Shown: positions 10,727 to 22,322 of the stretch, piece after piece
Layout: each line of letters begins with the position of its first letter
How positions within the stretch are numbered: the first letter of the stretch is position 1
Origin: Nectonema munidae
Lineage: Eukaryota; Nematomorpha; Nectonematoida; Nectonematidae
NCBI GenBank assembly: GCA_030549495.1
Contig: JAUIRK010000105.1
Coordinates: 594,833-658,832 of the forward strand
DNA length: 64,000 nt
Direction of reading: 5' to 3'
Notes under the pieces: generated by a model
Databases searched by the model: none
The model's input: only the letters and a program-made list of their open reading frames with translations
What the model was told of the DNA's origin: nothing
Position numbers and translations under genes: made by a program

Positions 10727-11656
10727 TATTAGATTAAAAAAAATTTTTGCAAGCTATAAAATGTTAACCTCCAATAAAATGTTTCCTCCTTCATTAGATA
10801 GGGCTATCATATAGTGAATGACTTCAGAGTAAGTTCATTAACCCGCACTCGAGCTCAAAATTTTCTCCCATTTTGAATTCCCGCGAGATGTTTAAATAAT
10901 TTTAAAAATTTCAAGTGAGTTAAAGTACTTTTATACATATTTTTTTTAATTTTTTATAAAAAAGTTTTGAATTTTCAAAAAGCTGATATATTTGATTAAA
11001 AAATTTCCGATCAAAACAAAATTATTTTTTTCCAATTTTTACATCATCTTATTTAAAATTATCTAAATTTTATTTTAATATTTTAAAATTTTGAAAAATA
11101 TTTATTTTTGACATATTTTTTTTATTTTAAGTAATTTTTAAAATTTTTATGTCAAAATTAACAATTTTTTAACTTTGAAAAAAACTTTAATTCAGAAATT
11201 TTTTCAAAATTCTGTTATCCACATTTTACATTGTTTCGTTTTTGAAGAATTTCAAAAAAAAATTTCTTAGCCTTTGAACAATATGCACAATTTTGCTATT
11301 TTTAGGATATATTAGCGTATAAAATGAATAATTAGATATTTTTTTCTATTTTTTTGCATATTCTTAAAATATAGCTAATATCTAAACATACTACGGTGAA
11401 AAAATTGGAAAAAAAATTATTTTTTTAAAAAATTGGGGATCCAACAAAATATTTGAAAATTCAAAACTTATCCAATTTTGAATTTTAATATCTCATTTTA
11501 AAGAAAATTTTATACTCATTACGAAAATGTATATATATTTTAAGTTTGTTTTTTTAGTACTTTTTTTAACATTTGAACTTGATAAAATGACAAAAATTCC
11601 AACTTTGACCGCAAAAAAATATAGAAGTCATTCAATTTTTTCAAACAAATTACATA
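10727..11656. other. AT-rich spacer between composite copy and Tigger
   Basis: No coding potential or recognisable element is seen. With the left part of the Tigger it forms the 2.0-kb loop of the large inverted repeat. Confidence 0.5.
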
Positions 11657-11795
11657 CAGTAGTCCCCCCTAATACACGCACCATTAGTACACGAAATCCG
11701 TTAATCCGCTGGTCAATGCAACTATCGTTTTTGCCTCATGCAACTCACACATTCATGACAAACATGTCACCTCTCTTATGTATATAAACTAGAGT

Positions 11796-12418
11796 TTGCA
11801 TAAGTATCGAAAATTAGGAATCAAGTCAAAGTCACTCTCAAGAGAAATTTGTTCTGCTGACACACAGGCTGCTGAACACTTCCTTCCAAGATACCACCAG
11901 TTAATAGAAGCAAATACCTACAGTGAAGAACAGATTTTCAATGCTGATGAAACTGGGCTGTATTACAAGTTCTTTCAAAGAAGAACTCTTGCACCCAAGA
12001 CTAACAAGTCAGCTTACCAGGGACTGAAAAAGACAAGGATAGGATGACCCTTTTACTAGCTTGCAACTGAGCAGGAACGCTTAAGGTCAACCCCCTTATG
12101 ATTGGCAAGTCGAGAGCTCCTCGTTGTTTGAATAATGTCAACATGGACAAACTCCCTGACAAGTATACTCATTCATCTAGCGCCTGGATGACATCTTCAA
12201 TCTTTGAAAAATGGTTTTCAACATTTTTGTTCCATCTGTTCAGCGACATCTGAGGAAGATTGGAGAGGAAGAAAAAACAACTGCTGAAACTCTTTGAGCA
12301 GCAAGGCATGTCTTTGGAAGTCCTGCAAATGCAGAATCTTCTTCGTAAGGCTAAAAAGATAGAGAATCAGGCCATAAGGCAGAAGACAATTGACGACTTC
12401 TTCAAGAAACAGTAGTGT
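11796..12418 (+). pseudogene. Tigger/pogo DDE transposase remnant
   Basis: Residues YSEEQIFNADETGLYYK carry the first catalytic aspartate of the DDE_1 (CENP-B/Jerky-type) transposases. Downstream, partly in other frames, follow LLLACN, NPLMIGKSRAPRC and WMTSSIFEKWF, then the C-terminal tail TIDDFFKK. The N-terminal DNA-binding helix-turn-helix half and the block with the second and third acidic residues are missing, and there are stops. It is inactive. Confidence 0.8.
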
Positions 12419-12739
12419 TCCGCATTCTGATCACAATCCGTATTTCTGTATTTCTATACATATGACTGATGTTTATATGCCTTTAGCAGATTTTTGGGAT
12501 ATTTGTTGTATATGAACAATTATTTGAATTATCATGTTAAATAAATAAATATTTCTATTATATGTGTTTGTGTTTATCGATTATTAGAAAGTATAAAATA
12601 AAAAACACTCGAAACTGTACCATGATTTCTTAAGTCAAGTAGATCTCTATCAAAATAGTCTAATATTTGTTTGATTATTAATGGAATTACCCCCTAAACT
12701 TCGTTAAATGTGTTTATAGATACTTGTATACTTATATCT

Positions 12740-13359
12740 CAGTGGTTCTTAACCTGGGGTACCTGTACCCCCAAGGGGTACGAAGCCTTAAACCTGGGGG
12801 TACGAAACATGATATCAAACATATGAAACATGACGTTGCCAGACATCCTGATTATTCTGGAGATCTTCCGATTTATGTTATTTTGTCCCGCGTTCCGAAT
12901 GCACAACTAGGGCACACTAGTTGTGCCGATTTTAACAACTTTTATAACTTAAAATCAAAAAAGTCAAATGTATTTAATTATATTCATGTTTTATTTTTTA
13001 ATAAAGGTAAAAATAATTTATATTACCACAACTCAAAAACTTAACTTTTAAATTGATAAGTTTGAACATCATTATCAATGAAAAACAACAACAAAAGAGC
13101 CACTAAAAATTAAATGTGTTGTAGTATTTTGTAGCATTACTCATAATTACTTACATAAATTTGCGTTCATTTTCTCTTATTCATTAACACTTTCCAATTG
13201 AAATAAACATAAAATATTTTTGTTCAGTAATTAAAAAGTACAATAATTTCTCAGCAAGGTTTGTATTACTTGTCTTTTTCAAATATTTGGATGGGGGGTA
13301 CGGGAACATTTTTTGAGATATCAAGAGGTACGGGCACTGAAAAAGGTTAAGAACCACTG
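12740..13359 (-). mobile_element. hAT MITE copy 3 (620 bp, inverted)
   Basis: It corresponds to copy 2 in reverse orientation and has one extra G in a G-run. Its left octamer (TTATATCT) does not match its right octamer (ATCTAATA), so it lacks its own target duplication. Its left octamer instead matches the right flank of copy 4. Confidence 0.9.
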
Positions 13360-15147
13360 ATCTAATAGTAATTTAACTTTCAATACAAAAAGTAAAAAAA
13401 AAAGTTCGGTGAAATATACATTTTTTTTAAAATAATTAAAAAAAAAAGCCTACATATATATATAAGTTGAAATTATTATATTATAGAAATAGACAATTCT
13501 TATTCATTTCTCAATTCCGTTTTAGCAAAAAGAATTTAGAAATCTCTAAAAATGTCAATCAAATGGGCGGTTTACGTCCGAGAAAGTCTATCCAAAAACA
13601 TATATCCACATTATAAATAAAAAATTTTTTCTAAATAAATCGAACATGCTGATTTTATTTCTCGATTCATTTTTTGCAATTAGAGTGTGAAATTTCAATC
13701 ACATTTAGTTCACGATACGGATTTAATTTTTCCACGCAACTTTCGTAATTATAATGTGAAAATGTCAATCAAATTGGTTAGTTTCGTTTTTTTTCAAAAA
13801 CATTTATTCACATTTTAAGAAAAATATTTTTAAAGTAAATTGATCATGCTGATACCATTTTTTGTTTTAGTTTTTACCATTACTTAAAAAAATATGTCAA
13901 AGAACAAATAGAGTTAGTGATGTATGCCTGAAAATTAACTCATAAACATACTTTCATTTTTTTCATTAAAATATACTTTTTATTATTTATTTTTTTTATT
14001 ACGAATGCTTAGTTGATTTCAGGACTTATAGTTTTTGCAACGAGGGTGCACGAATATGTGGAATTATCAAGCAAAGTTAACATTTCCGAAGTAATCAAAT
14101 TCTAAATAAAACTCAATTTTCTCAAAAAAAAACTCAAATCAAAAAACTTATTTTTGATTGAAAATCACAATTAAAATTTTAATCCAGGATAAAATTCTCA
14201 CTAAACATATACTTAAAATTTAAAATAATTTTTTTAATACAATATCTTACATGTTTTTTATTTCTGTACGTACTCCTTTTGGGCCATTACAGTGTAAAAA
14301 TGCGTAGAACTGTTGATCGAATAGGTAAAAATCAGTTTCTTTCGAGAAATCATTTGTCAAATTTTTCTTACAATATATATATAGTACAAATATTTAAGTA
14401 TCAGAGAAGTATGGGAACTCAAGGCACATTGAAATGACATAAGAACAAAGAATATCATACAATATTAAATACGAAACAATCTTTATGTTAAAAAATTCAA
14501 GGCATCAAAGTTGACTCTTAGTAGGATCCCTTATTTGTTTTTAGTAATTTTGAAGCACTCAATCCAAATGAACTTTGATTTTCTCTATTAGATATAATTT
14601 TTATGGAATTTTTGTCTTGTTGCATATCAAATAGATTTACATCAACACATTTCCTCGCAAAAATTCATATATTCTGGTATTTTGTTTGGATTTAACTTTT
14701 TTTTAATCTGAGTATTTCAGTCAATTCAATATTATACATTGAAGCAATAATCGATTTCAGATAAATTTATGAAATTATAACTTAGAAAGAGTTTTTATGT
14801 ATAAACCGCGAGCACATTAATTTGATATCCTACATATATGACGTCCCCCTAGCGTGGGGGAGGGGGGGGGGGCTAATTCTAGGTGCTATGTATTAAAAAA
14901 TAGAGCAGGAAGGGTAAAAATCACTGCGGTGGGGGTTTAAAAACTTAACAATTTTGGGAGAAGTCATGATCTCTTCACATAATTTAGAATCTTTAGCAAC
15001 AAACTCCTAAATCCGATTCTAAATAAAATTCTCAGCTTTAACTTGCTGCACTTATAGATTAAGACGGATAAAGTTATTCACTTATAAATAATATGTTTTT
15101 CTAGATTCTCTTTTTTCGAAAATTTTAGAAAAAGGAAGCTTTTATCT

Positions 15148-15345
15148 TTGGGTTGTAAACTTTCTTCTCATTCTGGTTTAGGCTTTCTGATTCATGATAC
15201 TATATCTAACCGTGTTGTCCAATTTGATCTTAAATTGACTTCTTGTGAAATTTTCTCCATAGAGATCTCCCTAATTGGCAGTAAAAATATTGTTTTACCC
15301 AATATATATCGCCCTCCATTCCATCTACTGATATATTTATTTTGA
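15148..15345 (+). pseudogene. LINE endonuclease fragment, transposed copy
   Basis: This is the inverted duplicate of the fragment at 8126-8323, with LPNIYRPP in place of LSNIYRPP. It is cargo of the composite unit. Confidence 0.75.
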
Positions 15346-15538
15346 AGCATTTCTAATTGAGTTAAACCAATACTTCTGTTACTTGGTGAAAACAATTTTC
15401 ATGTGATCTTTGGGGACTTTAATGTAAATTTAGATTCAAATAAAAATATTAATTATTTTTTATAATTTAATGTTATCTTTTTCTAATAAGTTTTGTGTTT
15501 CGACTATAACTAGACCTTAGCACGAGATCCAACTTTTT

Positions 15539-16126
15539 TTGAATGATAGTATATTTGCTTACGATACTTTTGTTTTAGAGCCAGGAATAGCTGAACGATC
15601 ATTAAAAATCATTTTTGTGAAGATTTTTATGGCATTTCGATATTCGAATATTAAACTTGTTGTGCTGTTTTTAGCTAAATACATACTAATCGGATTTAAC
15701 TCCTGCATTTCTCATTCTCTTTTTCCATCTGTTTTCAAATATACAAAAGTTATTCAATTTTTAAAAAAGGTAATAAATTTGATGTCTCTACATAAGCATT
15801 ATTTCTTCCTTGTATTTGAAAAACTTTTACATTGCCAAATTCTCAAATATTTACAAGAGAATAATATTATTTATGAAAAGCAGTTTGGATTCAGGAACCA
15901 ACAATCAACTACCTTACTCCATTCTATCTTTGTTGACAAAGTTACTGAATTTTTGGATAATAAGTTTTCTCTAGTATCAATTTTTTTGGACCTATCAAAG
16001 GCTTTTGATTCGATACCACACTGTAGGCTTATTCATAAATTTAGTCTTTACGGACTTGATTATACATCTTGTAATCTGCTTACTTCTTATCTCAAGTCAA
16101 GATATCAATCAGTATTTGCCATCTGA
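15539..16126 (+). pseudogene. LINE reverse transcriptase fragment, transposed copy
   Basis: The 195 residues are identical to those of 7345-7932. Downstream the LINE continues only to 16318, where hAT copy 4 begins; the thumb and C-terminal parts present at the left locus are missing. This marks the right block as the derived copy. Confidence 0.85.
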
Positions 16127-16318
16127 CTTAAAAATGATTAAATCTGGAGTTCTTGATTTACTTGAATGATTTTTTTCTGATGTTTGTATTGGCAGTGATT
16201 TGCTAATGTATACTGGCGATATAACTAAAGAGCACTTCTCACTTGATTCTTTTAATTTAGTTTTAAAGTGGTTGCAAGTTAATTTCTAGGGAGTCAGCTG
16301 CGATGTATTTCTCTAATA

Positions 16319-16937
16319 CAGTGGTTCTTAACCTGGGGTACCTGTACCCCCAAGGGGTACGAAGCCTTAAACCTGGGGGTACGAAACATGATATCAAACA
16401 TATGAAACATGACGTTGCCAGACATCCTGATTATTCTGGAGATCTTCCGATTTATGTTATTTTGTCCCGCGTTCCGAATGCACAACTAGGGCACACTAGT
16501 TGTGCCGATTTTAACAACTTTTATAACTTAAAATCAAAAAAGTCAAATGTATTTAATTATATTCATGTTTTATTTTTTAATAAAGGTAAAAATAATTTAT
16601 ATTACCACAACTCAAAAACTTAACTTTTAAATTGATAAGTTTGAACATCATTATCAATGAAAAACAACAACAAAAGAGCCACTAAAAATTAAATGTGTTG
16701 TAGTATTTTGTAGCATTACTCATAATTACTTACATAAATTTGCGTTCATTTTCTCTTATTCATTAACACTTTCCAATTGAAATAAACATAAAATATTTTT
16801 GTTCAGTAATTAAAAAGTACAATAATTTCTCAGCAAGGTTTGTATTACTTGTCTTTTTCAAATATTTGGATGGGGGTACGGGAACATTTTTTGAGATATC
16901 AAGAGGTACGGGCACTGAAAAAGGTTAAGAACCACTG
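16319..16937 (-). mobile_element. hAT MITE copy 4 (619 bp, inverted)
   Basis: It corresponds to copy 1 in reverse orientation. The inner octamer CTCTAATA at 16311-16318 is the complement of the donor TATTAGAG, and the outer octamer TTATATCT at 16938-16945 pairs with 12732-12739. Confidence 0.9.
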
Positions 16938-17026
16938 TTATATCTTAATTGGGACAATACACGGATCAGATAATTCACGGGGGTTGGTCATCTTCCCAGT
17001 GGTGGTGTATTAAGGGAGGACTACTG

Positions 17027-18173
17027 TATTTGGAATGGGCGTATCAAACTCTAACATAATACTTTTTTAATTTTTCTATTTTCCAATTTTAATGAATTTA
17101 ATTTTGAATTAATTGCAAGTAACATATGCCGGAGCCAAAAAAATTTAGAAGTTTCAAATTTTGAAAATATATTTTGTAAACTAGAGATCAATAGATTATT
17201 TGCAAATCTATGTGATAAAGGTAGAACATAAAATAACTATGCTAGAAATCAGTGTAAATATTATTTAGTTAAGCGTTACTTTTAAAAACAATGATTTTTA
17301 TACCCTTGTCTGATCTCCCTATTGTTTTAAATTCTATCATACAAAGAGGAAACGCTATTCTAAAAAAGTATCAAATATATACACACGAAAATCTTGGTAT
17401 ATGTTAATTAACACTAGAAAAGCCAAGGGTTTCTATGGAACCCCAGCTCTACTTCAACGTGATTTTTTAACACTAGAAAAGCCACGTTTTTTCTTTACCT
17501 AGAAAAGCCTAGGGGTTCTATGAGGCACATAAACACATTCATATAAGAACATTGATTCAAACTGAAAAATATCATGAAAAGCTTTATTAAAATGATAAAA
17601 ACAGCAAACATACCTTACATGTAACATAAACTTGCTTAGTTCCATTAGTAGTACATTTTTTCCACAAGTACATATTTTCCACATCTTCTGCATAAAAACA
17701 AAGTTTAGTTCGAACATTTCTTTGTCTTACATCGCCTTTTGAATGACTTCAGTCAAGGGAGAAACTTCACTTTTCTTTTTTTGCAAAAATTATACCTTAA
17801 GTTTTGGAGTAATACTTTTGCCTGTACAAATCTTGTAAATAACAAAGGCATTATATGAGCTACTATATTACTAATAATATAATTAATAAAATATGAGTGG
17901 TTGTGACACGTCTTGATTCTTTTGAAATTTCCGAAGATATCAAAATTTTCGAAATTCTATCTATAAAACTAGTTCACATTTTCCAAATCAATTAAATTAA
18001 TAAAGTTTAACTGATGTAAGAGATGATTAATTAAAATTTTTAAGTAGGTTTTTTATAATTCATACACATTACAAAATGTTTTAATTTCTTATAATATAAT
18101 ATAATCAATATTCAAAAATCGTTAATAGGTATTTTTATTTATATTCTACTAATGTTAAATCCTAAGACATAGA
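17027..18173. other. AT-rich interval with piggyBac-like ends
   Basis: No gene is seen. Three copies of an ACTAGAAAAGCC-like motif lie between 17412 and 17510. The first two directly follow TTAA (17408-17411 and 17467-17470), the target and first bases expected at piggyBac-type termini. No matching right end was found nearby, so these are solo or rearranged ends. Confidence 0.4.
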
Positions 18174-21100
18174 CAGTGGCGGATTCAAGGGGGCGCACCC
18201 GGCGCGCGCCCCCTTAAAATTATCAAAGTAAGTTGAAAAATAACTGGCAAAGTTATTTAGTTTTGTGTAACTTTGAAATTTTTTAATTTCAAATATAATG
18301 TTTGTTGTGTTTGAATGATGGAGTTAATGAATACTTTCTCTATATTTTTTTACTATTCTCTTTAAAATGTTTTGGAAATTGCACTCTTGAAAAAGTTTTT
18401 TGTTAATTTAAAAAAACTGTATAAAAATTTTTTAAATATAATTTCCTCTAGTTGTTTCATGGCCTGTTTATTTACAAATCTTAAAGTTCATTTTACGACC
18501 ACTCTTCAAATTTGACTTAAAGTGTTTGAAATACATAAACTTATTATATTGAGTAAACGTAGTAAGTTATAATTATTATTTTGTATTAACAATTTTGGAT
18601 CATTCTGATTAATATTTTTAGATTTTTGTTTGATCAAAATTTTTTTTGATTAATTACTATATAAACAAGTAACTATTCCTGAATTCGTTTTTTGATAATG
18701 AACAAAAGAAAAATATCAGATTACTTCAAATCAAGAAACACAGAAGATGGCAAGAAAAAGTTTTTTTTCACTTAAAAAATTTTTTACTTTTTATTTAAGA
18801 CTTTCAAGTGATAATGCCGAACGTATTCAAATAACCTCAGACAAACTTGTTACTAAAGAAACTTTTAGTGAAAACTTGGAAGCTGGCCCTAGTAGTCAAA
18901 TCATGGATACTGATGATTTGCCTACAACATTTCTTGTTGAACATACTCAAAACAATATTTCTACTGAGAGACAGGAAGCACTTGAAAATAACTTGCCAGA
19001 CATAAGTCTTTTTGATCATAAAGCTAACGATCAGATGAAGTTTTACTTTATTGAGAAGCGCTTTCCAGAACCAACTTTCAAGTTTCCCTCAAAACTATAC
19101 AAGGATAAAAGAAAAGCGACTGGCGAAATGAAACGGCATTGTCAAAGAGAGTGGTTCAACATTTTTAAGTTTATTGGTTATTCTAAATTAAAAGACGGCA
19201 TTTTTTGTATTGCATGTCGTTTTTTTCCGAACAATTTACATCGATCTGGAAAAAAGTTCATAACGGAAGTGTATAATAATTGGAAAGATGCAAAAGAAGA
19301 TATAAAAAATCATAGTGTAACTGAATATCACTTGTCATCAATGTTTAGAATGAAAACTTTTGTCGAAACATACTAAAATCTTTCTAAGCGTGTTGATGCC
19401 TCACTAAACGTATGCTCTGCTGAAAAGATAGAACGGAATCGAAAAATTCTTAAGTATATTACAAAATCATTGATATTTTGTGGCCGACGCGGAACTGCCT
19501 TACGAGGCCACAGAGATGACGACACAATAAATTGCACTGACTACAACTATGGTAATTTTAAGGAACTTTTAAATTTTAGAATAGACTCTGGGGATTACAT
19601 TTTAGCAGATCATTTTAAAAATTGTGAAAAAATGCAAAATATGCTTCTAAAACTTGTCAAAATGAACTATTGGGTTGCATTAAAAGATATATACAGAGTA
19701 AAATTGTTAGAGAATTATATGAACAGCCATTTGGACCATACTTCGGACTACAATGTGATGAGGTAAATGATGTAAGCAATTGGGAACAACTAGGAATTGC
19801 TTTACGCTATACACGTGATAATAAACCTATCGATCGAAAGGTTGTTTGAATTTGTACAATGTGAAAGCACAAGGGGACTGGACATTTGTGAAAATGTTAT
19901 TAAATCACTTTCTACTGCTGGAATAGATGTAGGATTCTGTCGTTCCCAAACAGTGGATGGGGCAGCAAACATGTCAGGAAAGTACAATGGTTTTGCTGCA
20001 AAATTTCTAGAAATATCTCCAAAAGCAACATCTCATTACTGCAGTAACCACGATTTAAATCTTGTTCTCTGCAAGAGTAGTCAGGTGCGAGAAATTCATC
20101 TAATGTTAGACGTACTAAAACAACTCGGAATTTTTTTTCATATCTCCCCAAAGAGATGTAGGCGTCTTGAACAATCTGTAAATACCATCAACAAAGAAAG
20201 GACAACAAAAAGTGTTATTACAAAGTCAAAAATGAAGATATTTTGTGAAACACGATGGGTAGAAAAAATAACAACACTGCAGGATTTTAAAGATCTTTAT
20301 GAAGCTTTACTTGCATGTTTGGATGCAATTGGCTCTTATGAATGCGGATGGGATGGCAAAGCCGTAACAGAGGCATATGGGCTAATGAAGCGCATAACAG
20401 ATTGCACATTTATCATCAGTTTCCAAACAGTGTTATATATTTTTGGATACTTCATGGAACTCAGCAACAAACTGCAGAGAACTGAAATGAACGTAATTCA
20501 AGCTTACAACATGGTGGAACTGATTAGGGAAACTCTCAAATCTGCAAGAACCAATGAAGCTGAATATGATATCATATATTCAAATTCAGAAAAAATGATA
20601 AACTTAGCTGGCATTTCAATGACAATTCCTAGAAGATGCAGTAAGCAAACACTTAGAAATAATATTGAAGCTGTAGATGCAAAGGAGTATTTCAAACGAG
20701 CAGTTTTCATACCATTTGTAGATAGTGTTGTACAACAAATGGATATCAGATTTAGTACACTTGCTAAAGCAGCTCTTCGTGGTTTTTACTTGCTACCAAG
20801 CAATCTTTGCAAAATTACAGAGGAAACAGTTTCTTCCCTAATTGATTTTCACAATACCGACTTACCATCCTCTTCTTCATTTTCTCAAGAACTAGAGCTT
20901 TGGAAGAAGTTATGGCTTAGCCAAGAAGACACTCCAACCACTTTAGTTTCCACGCTATCAGACATAAGAACCTGTCCAAATCTATTTCCGAACATTACTA
21001 ATGTTTTACATTTTTTACAACTAACAGCAGTTTCTTCAAGTGGAGTTAAACGTGGAAACTCCTCTCTAAAAGATATTAAAGGAGCATCCAGGAGTTCTAT

Positions 21101-21507
21101 GACGGAAGAAAGATTAAATGCGCTTCTTCTTCTTTATGTATCCCGGGACATCAACATTGATGTTGATGCAGTCGTTGAAATGTATGCCAGACAACAACCA
21201 CGAAGAATGCTTCTCATCAATCCCTTGGCAGAGAAATAATTAAACATACAATTTAGTTTTTGAGGGATTTTTCAATAAATTTAATTTCAATACCTCTTTC
21301 TTTTTTTAGTTATTTACCTGTTTTATTTAATATGCTATGATTTTGGTTATCTTCATGATGAAAGGTTGTGGGTTTCGTTAAAGAGATTTTGATTCAGAGA
21401 GTTTTGATAATAGTGACTTTTCATCAAGAGACCCCCATCAAAACAGCTAATACATACTTGTGCACGTTTTGCGCCCCTCCTATTTACATTTCTTGAATCC
21501 GCGCCTG
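18174..21507 (+). mobile_element. hAT element with TTF/ZMYM-type transposase, decayed
   Basis: The termini CAGTGGCGGATTCAAG and CTTGAATCCGCGCCTG agree in 14 of 16 positions. A subterminal hairpin-forming segment (GGGGGCGC ... GCGCCCCC, 18189-18213) follows the left end. The flanking octamers (GACATAGA and ATAGATCT) share only ATAGA, so the target duplication has decayed or the ends shifted. The 3.3-kb length is near full size for an autonomous hAT. Confidence 0.85.
18698..21239 (+). pseudogene. hAT transposase (TTF zinc finger, dimerisation domain), broken
   Basis: The likely start at 18698 gives MNKRKISDYFKSRN, a basic N-terminus common in this group. A TTF-type zinc finger follows (FCIACRFF, then a paired histidine segment near 19310-19330), then the RNase H-like catalytic region (VGFCRSQTVDGAANMSGKY; SHYCSNHDLNLVL) and the C-terminal hAT dimerisation motif (LTAVSSSGVKRGNSSLKDIKG). 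There is a shift in a poly-T run near 18770, an in-frame stop at 19374-19376 and a shift around 19770-19850. The 480-residue C-terminal part is still open, so the decay is fairly recent. It resembles the zinc finger MYM-type protein 1-like transposases. Confidence 0.85.
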
Positions 21508-22322
21508 ATAGATCTAATAAAATACTAACATTAAACACGAATAATAACAATGTACTAACTTATAACTAGTTATAAGTCACTTTGGAAAAACAAAATATTA
21601 CAGTGTATCTAGTCCCAAAAATTATGGAATTTTAGACTCGAAACTGAAAAATTTAGTAATGAAATGCTTTTGATATAAATATATCATCAACTTAATATTA
21701 ATTGCAAAAATAAGATTTAGTAAGACAGGATTTGAAAAGAGAAGAGGCAACATTGCAACTAATAAAAAACAAACTGCTACCAAAACTCAATTCTCGCTCT
21801 TCATTTCCTCTTGAGAAGTTGCTAACAGGAGCGTAGGTTTTTTGTGAGGTGTTTTCCAAAAACAACTTTAATGGTTCGAAGCACTAAAGATCATTGGCTC
21901 TTTCGCTTTCTTCAGTGTTTGTTGACGATTTTGAAAGAAGTGTAAACAAGAACCTTGGCAAAATGCATTGGCAGATGCATTGAGGTAGAGCGCGAATTTT
22001 GGTCGACCTTCACAATCCGTGTAAGGATGTGGATGAGTATGCGCTGATTCGTCCTTTGAAAACACAGAAAGGGCGTAGCTGGACTTCTTGGTCTAAAGCA
22101 GGGATGTCCAGTGTCCACCCTTTTTTCTGATGGGACAATTTAAAACTTTAAGTATTACTTATAATTTGTAATAATATTATGAGGATAATTTTTAATATTA
22201 ATATCATAAATTTCATTCTTTATAAAATACGCGATTCTAACACTGTTACAATTCAAGCTAACAATGGACATAAAGATGGCTTCCCAATTTGGGAGCATTT
22301 GTGTTAGGAAAGTACAAATCAT
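21508..22322. other. interval without a recognised gene
   Basis: There are short open frames on the minus strand around 21870-22120 with some cysteines, but none matches a family I know. It may include neighbouring parts of the LTR-element fossil to the right. Confidence 0.35.

Larger units (their letters stand above)
12740..16937. mobile_element. composite hAT unit, right (transposed, inverted) copy
   Basis: This is a 4198-bp inverted copy of 6534-10726 that starts and stops exactly at the outer hAT termini. The whole block is flanked by one perfect 8-bp duplication, TTATATCT, at 12732-12739 and 16938-16945. The inner flanks carry the reverse complements of the donor octamers: ATCTAATA at 13360-13367 and CTCTAATA at 16311-16318. 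So the two hATs did not land here separately; the block moved as a unit. The differences I found from the left copy are five 1-bp homopolymer changes, which account for the 5-bp length difference, and one substitution near 15299. Confidence 0.88.
11657..17026 (+). mobile_element. Tigger/pogo element, internally deleted, split by the composite hAT
   Basis: The left terminus CAGTAGTCCCCCCTAATAC follows a TA at 11655-11656. The right end, GTATTAAGGGAGGACTACTG, reaches 17026 and is followed by TA at 17027-17028. These are the TIR type and TA duplication of the Tigger branch of the pogo/Tc1-mariner group. Without the inserted 4.2-kb composite and its duplicated octamer the element is about 1.16 kb. 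That is shorter than autonomous Tiggers (around 2.4 kb), so it had already lost much of its transposase. Confidence 0.85.

Noticed and set aside
6534-16937. Explaining the two blocks as a simple segmental duplication or assembly palindrome
   Set aside because: Both breakpoints fall exactly on hAT termini, and a perfect 8-bp duplication encloses the derived block, which a random duplication or misassembly would not produce.
21868-22118. Overlapping minus-strand frames with several cysteines
   Set aside because: Two frames overlap and neither has a family pattern; chance frames in a less AT-rich patch are likely.
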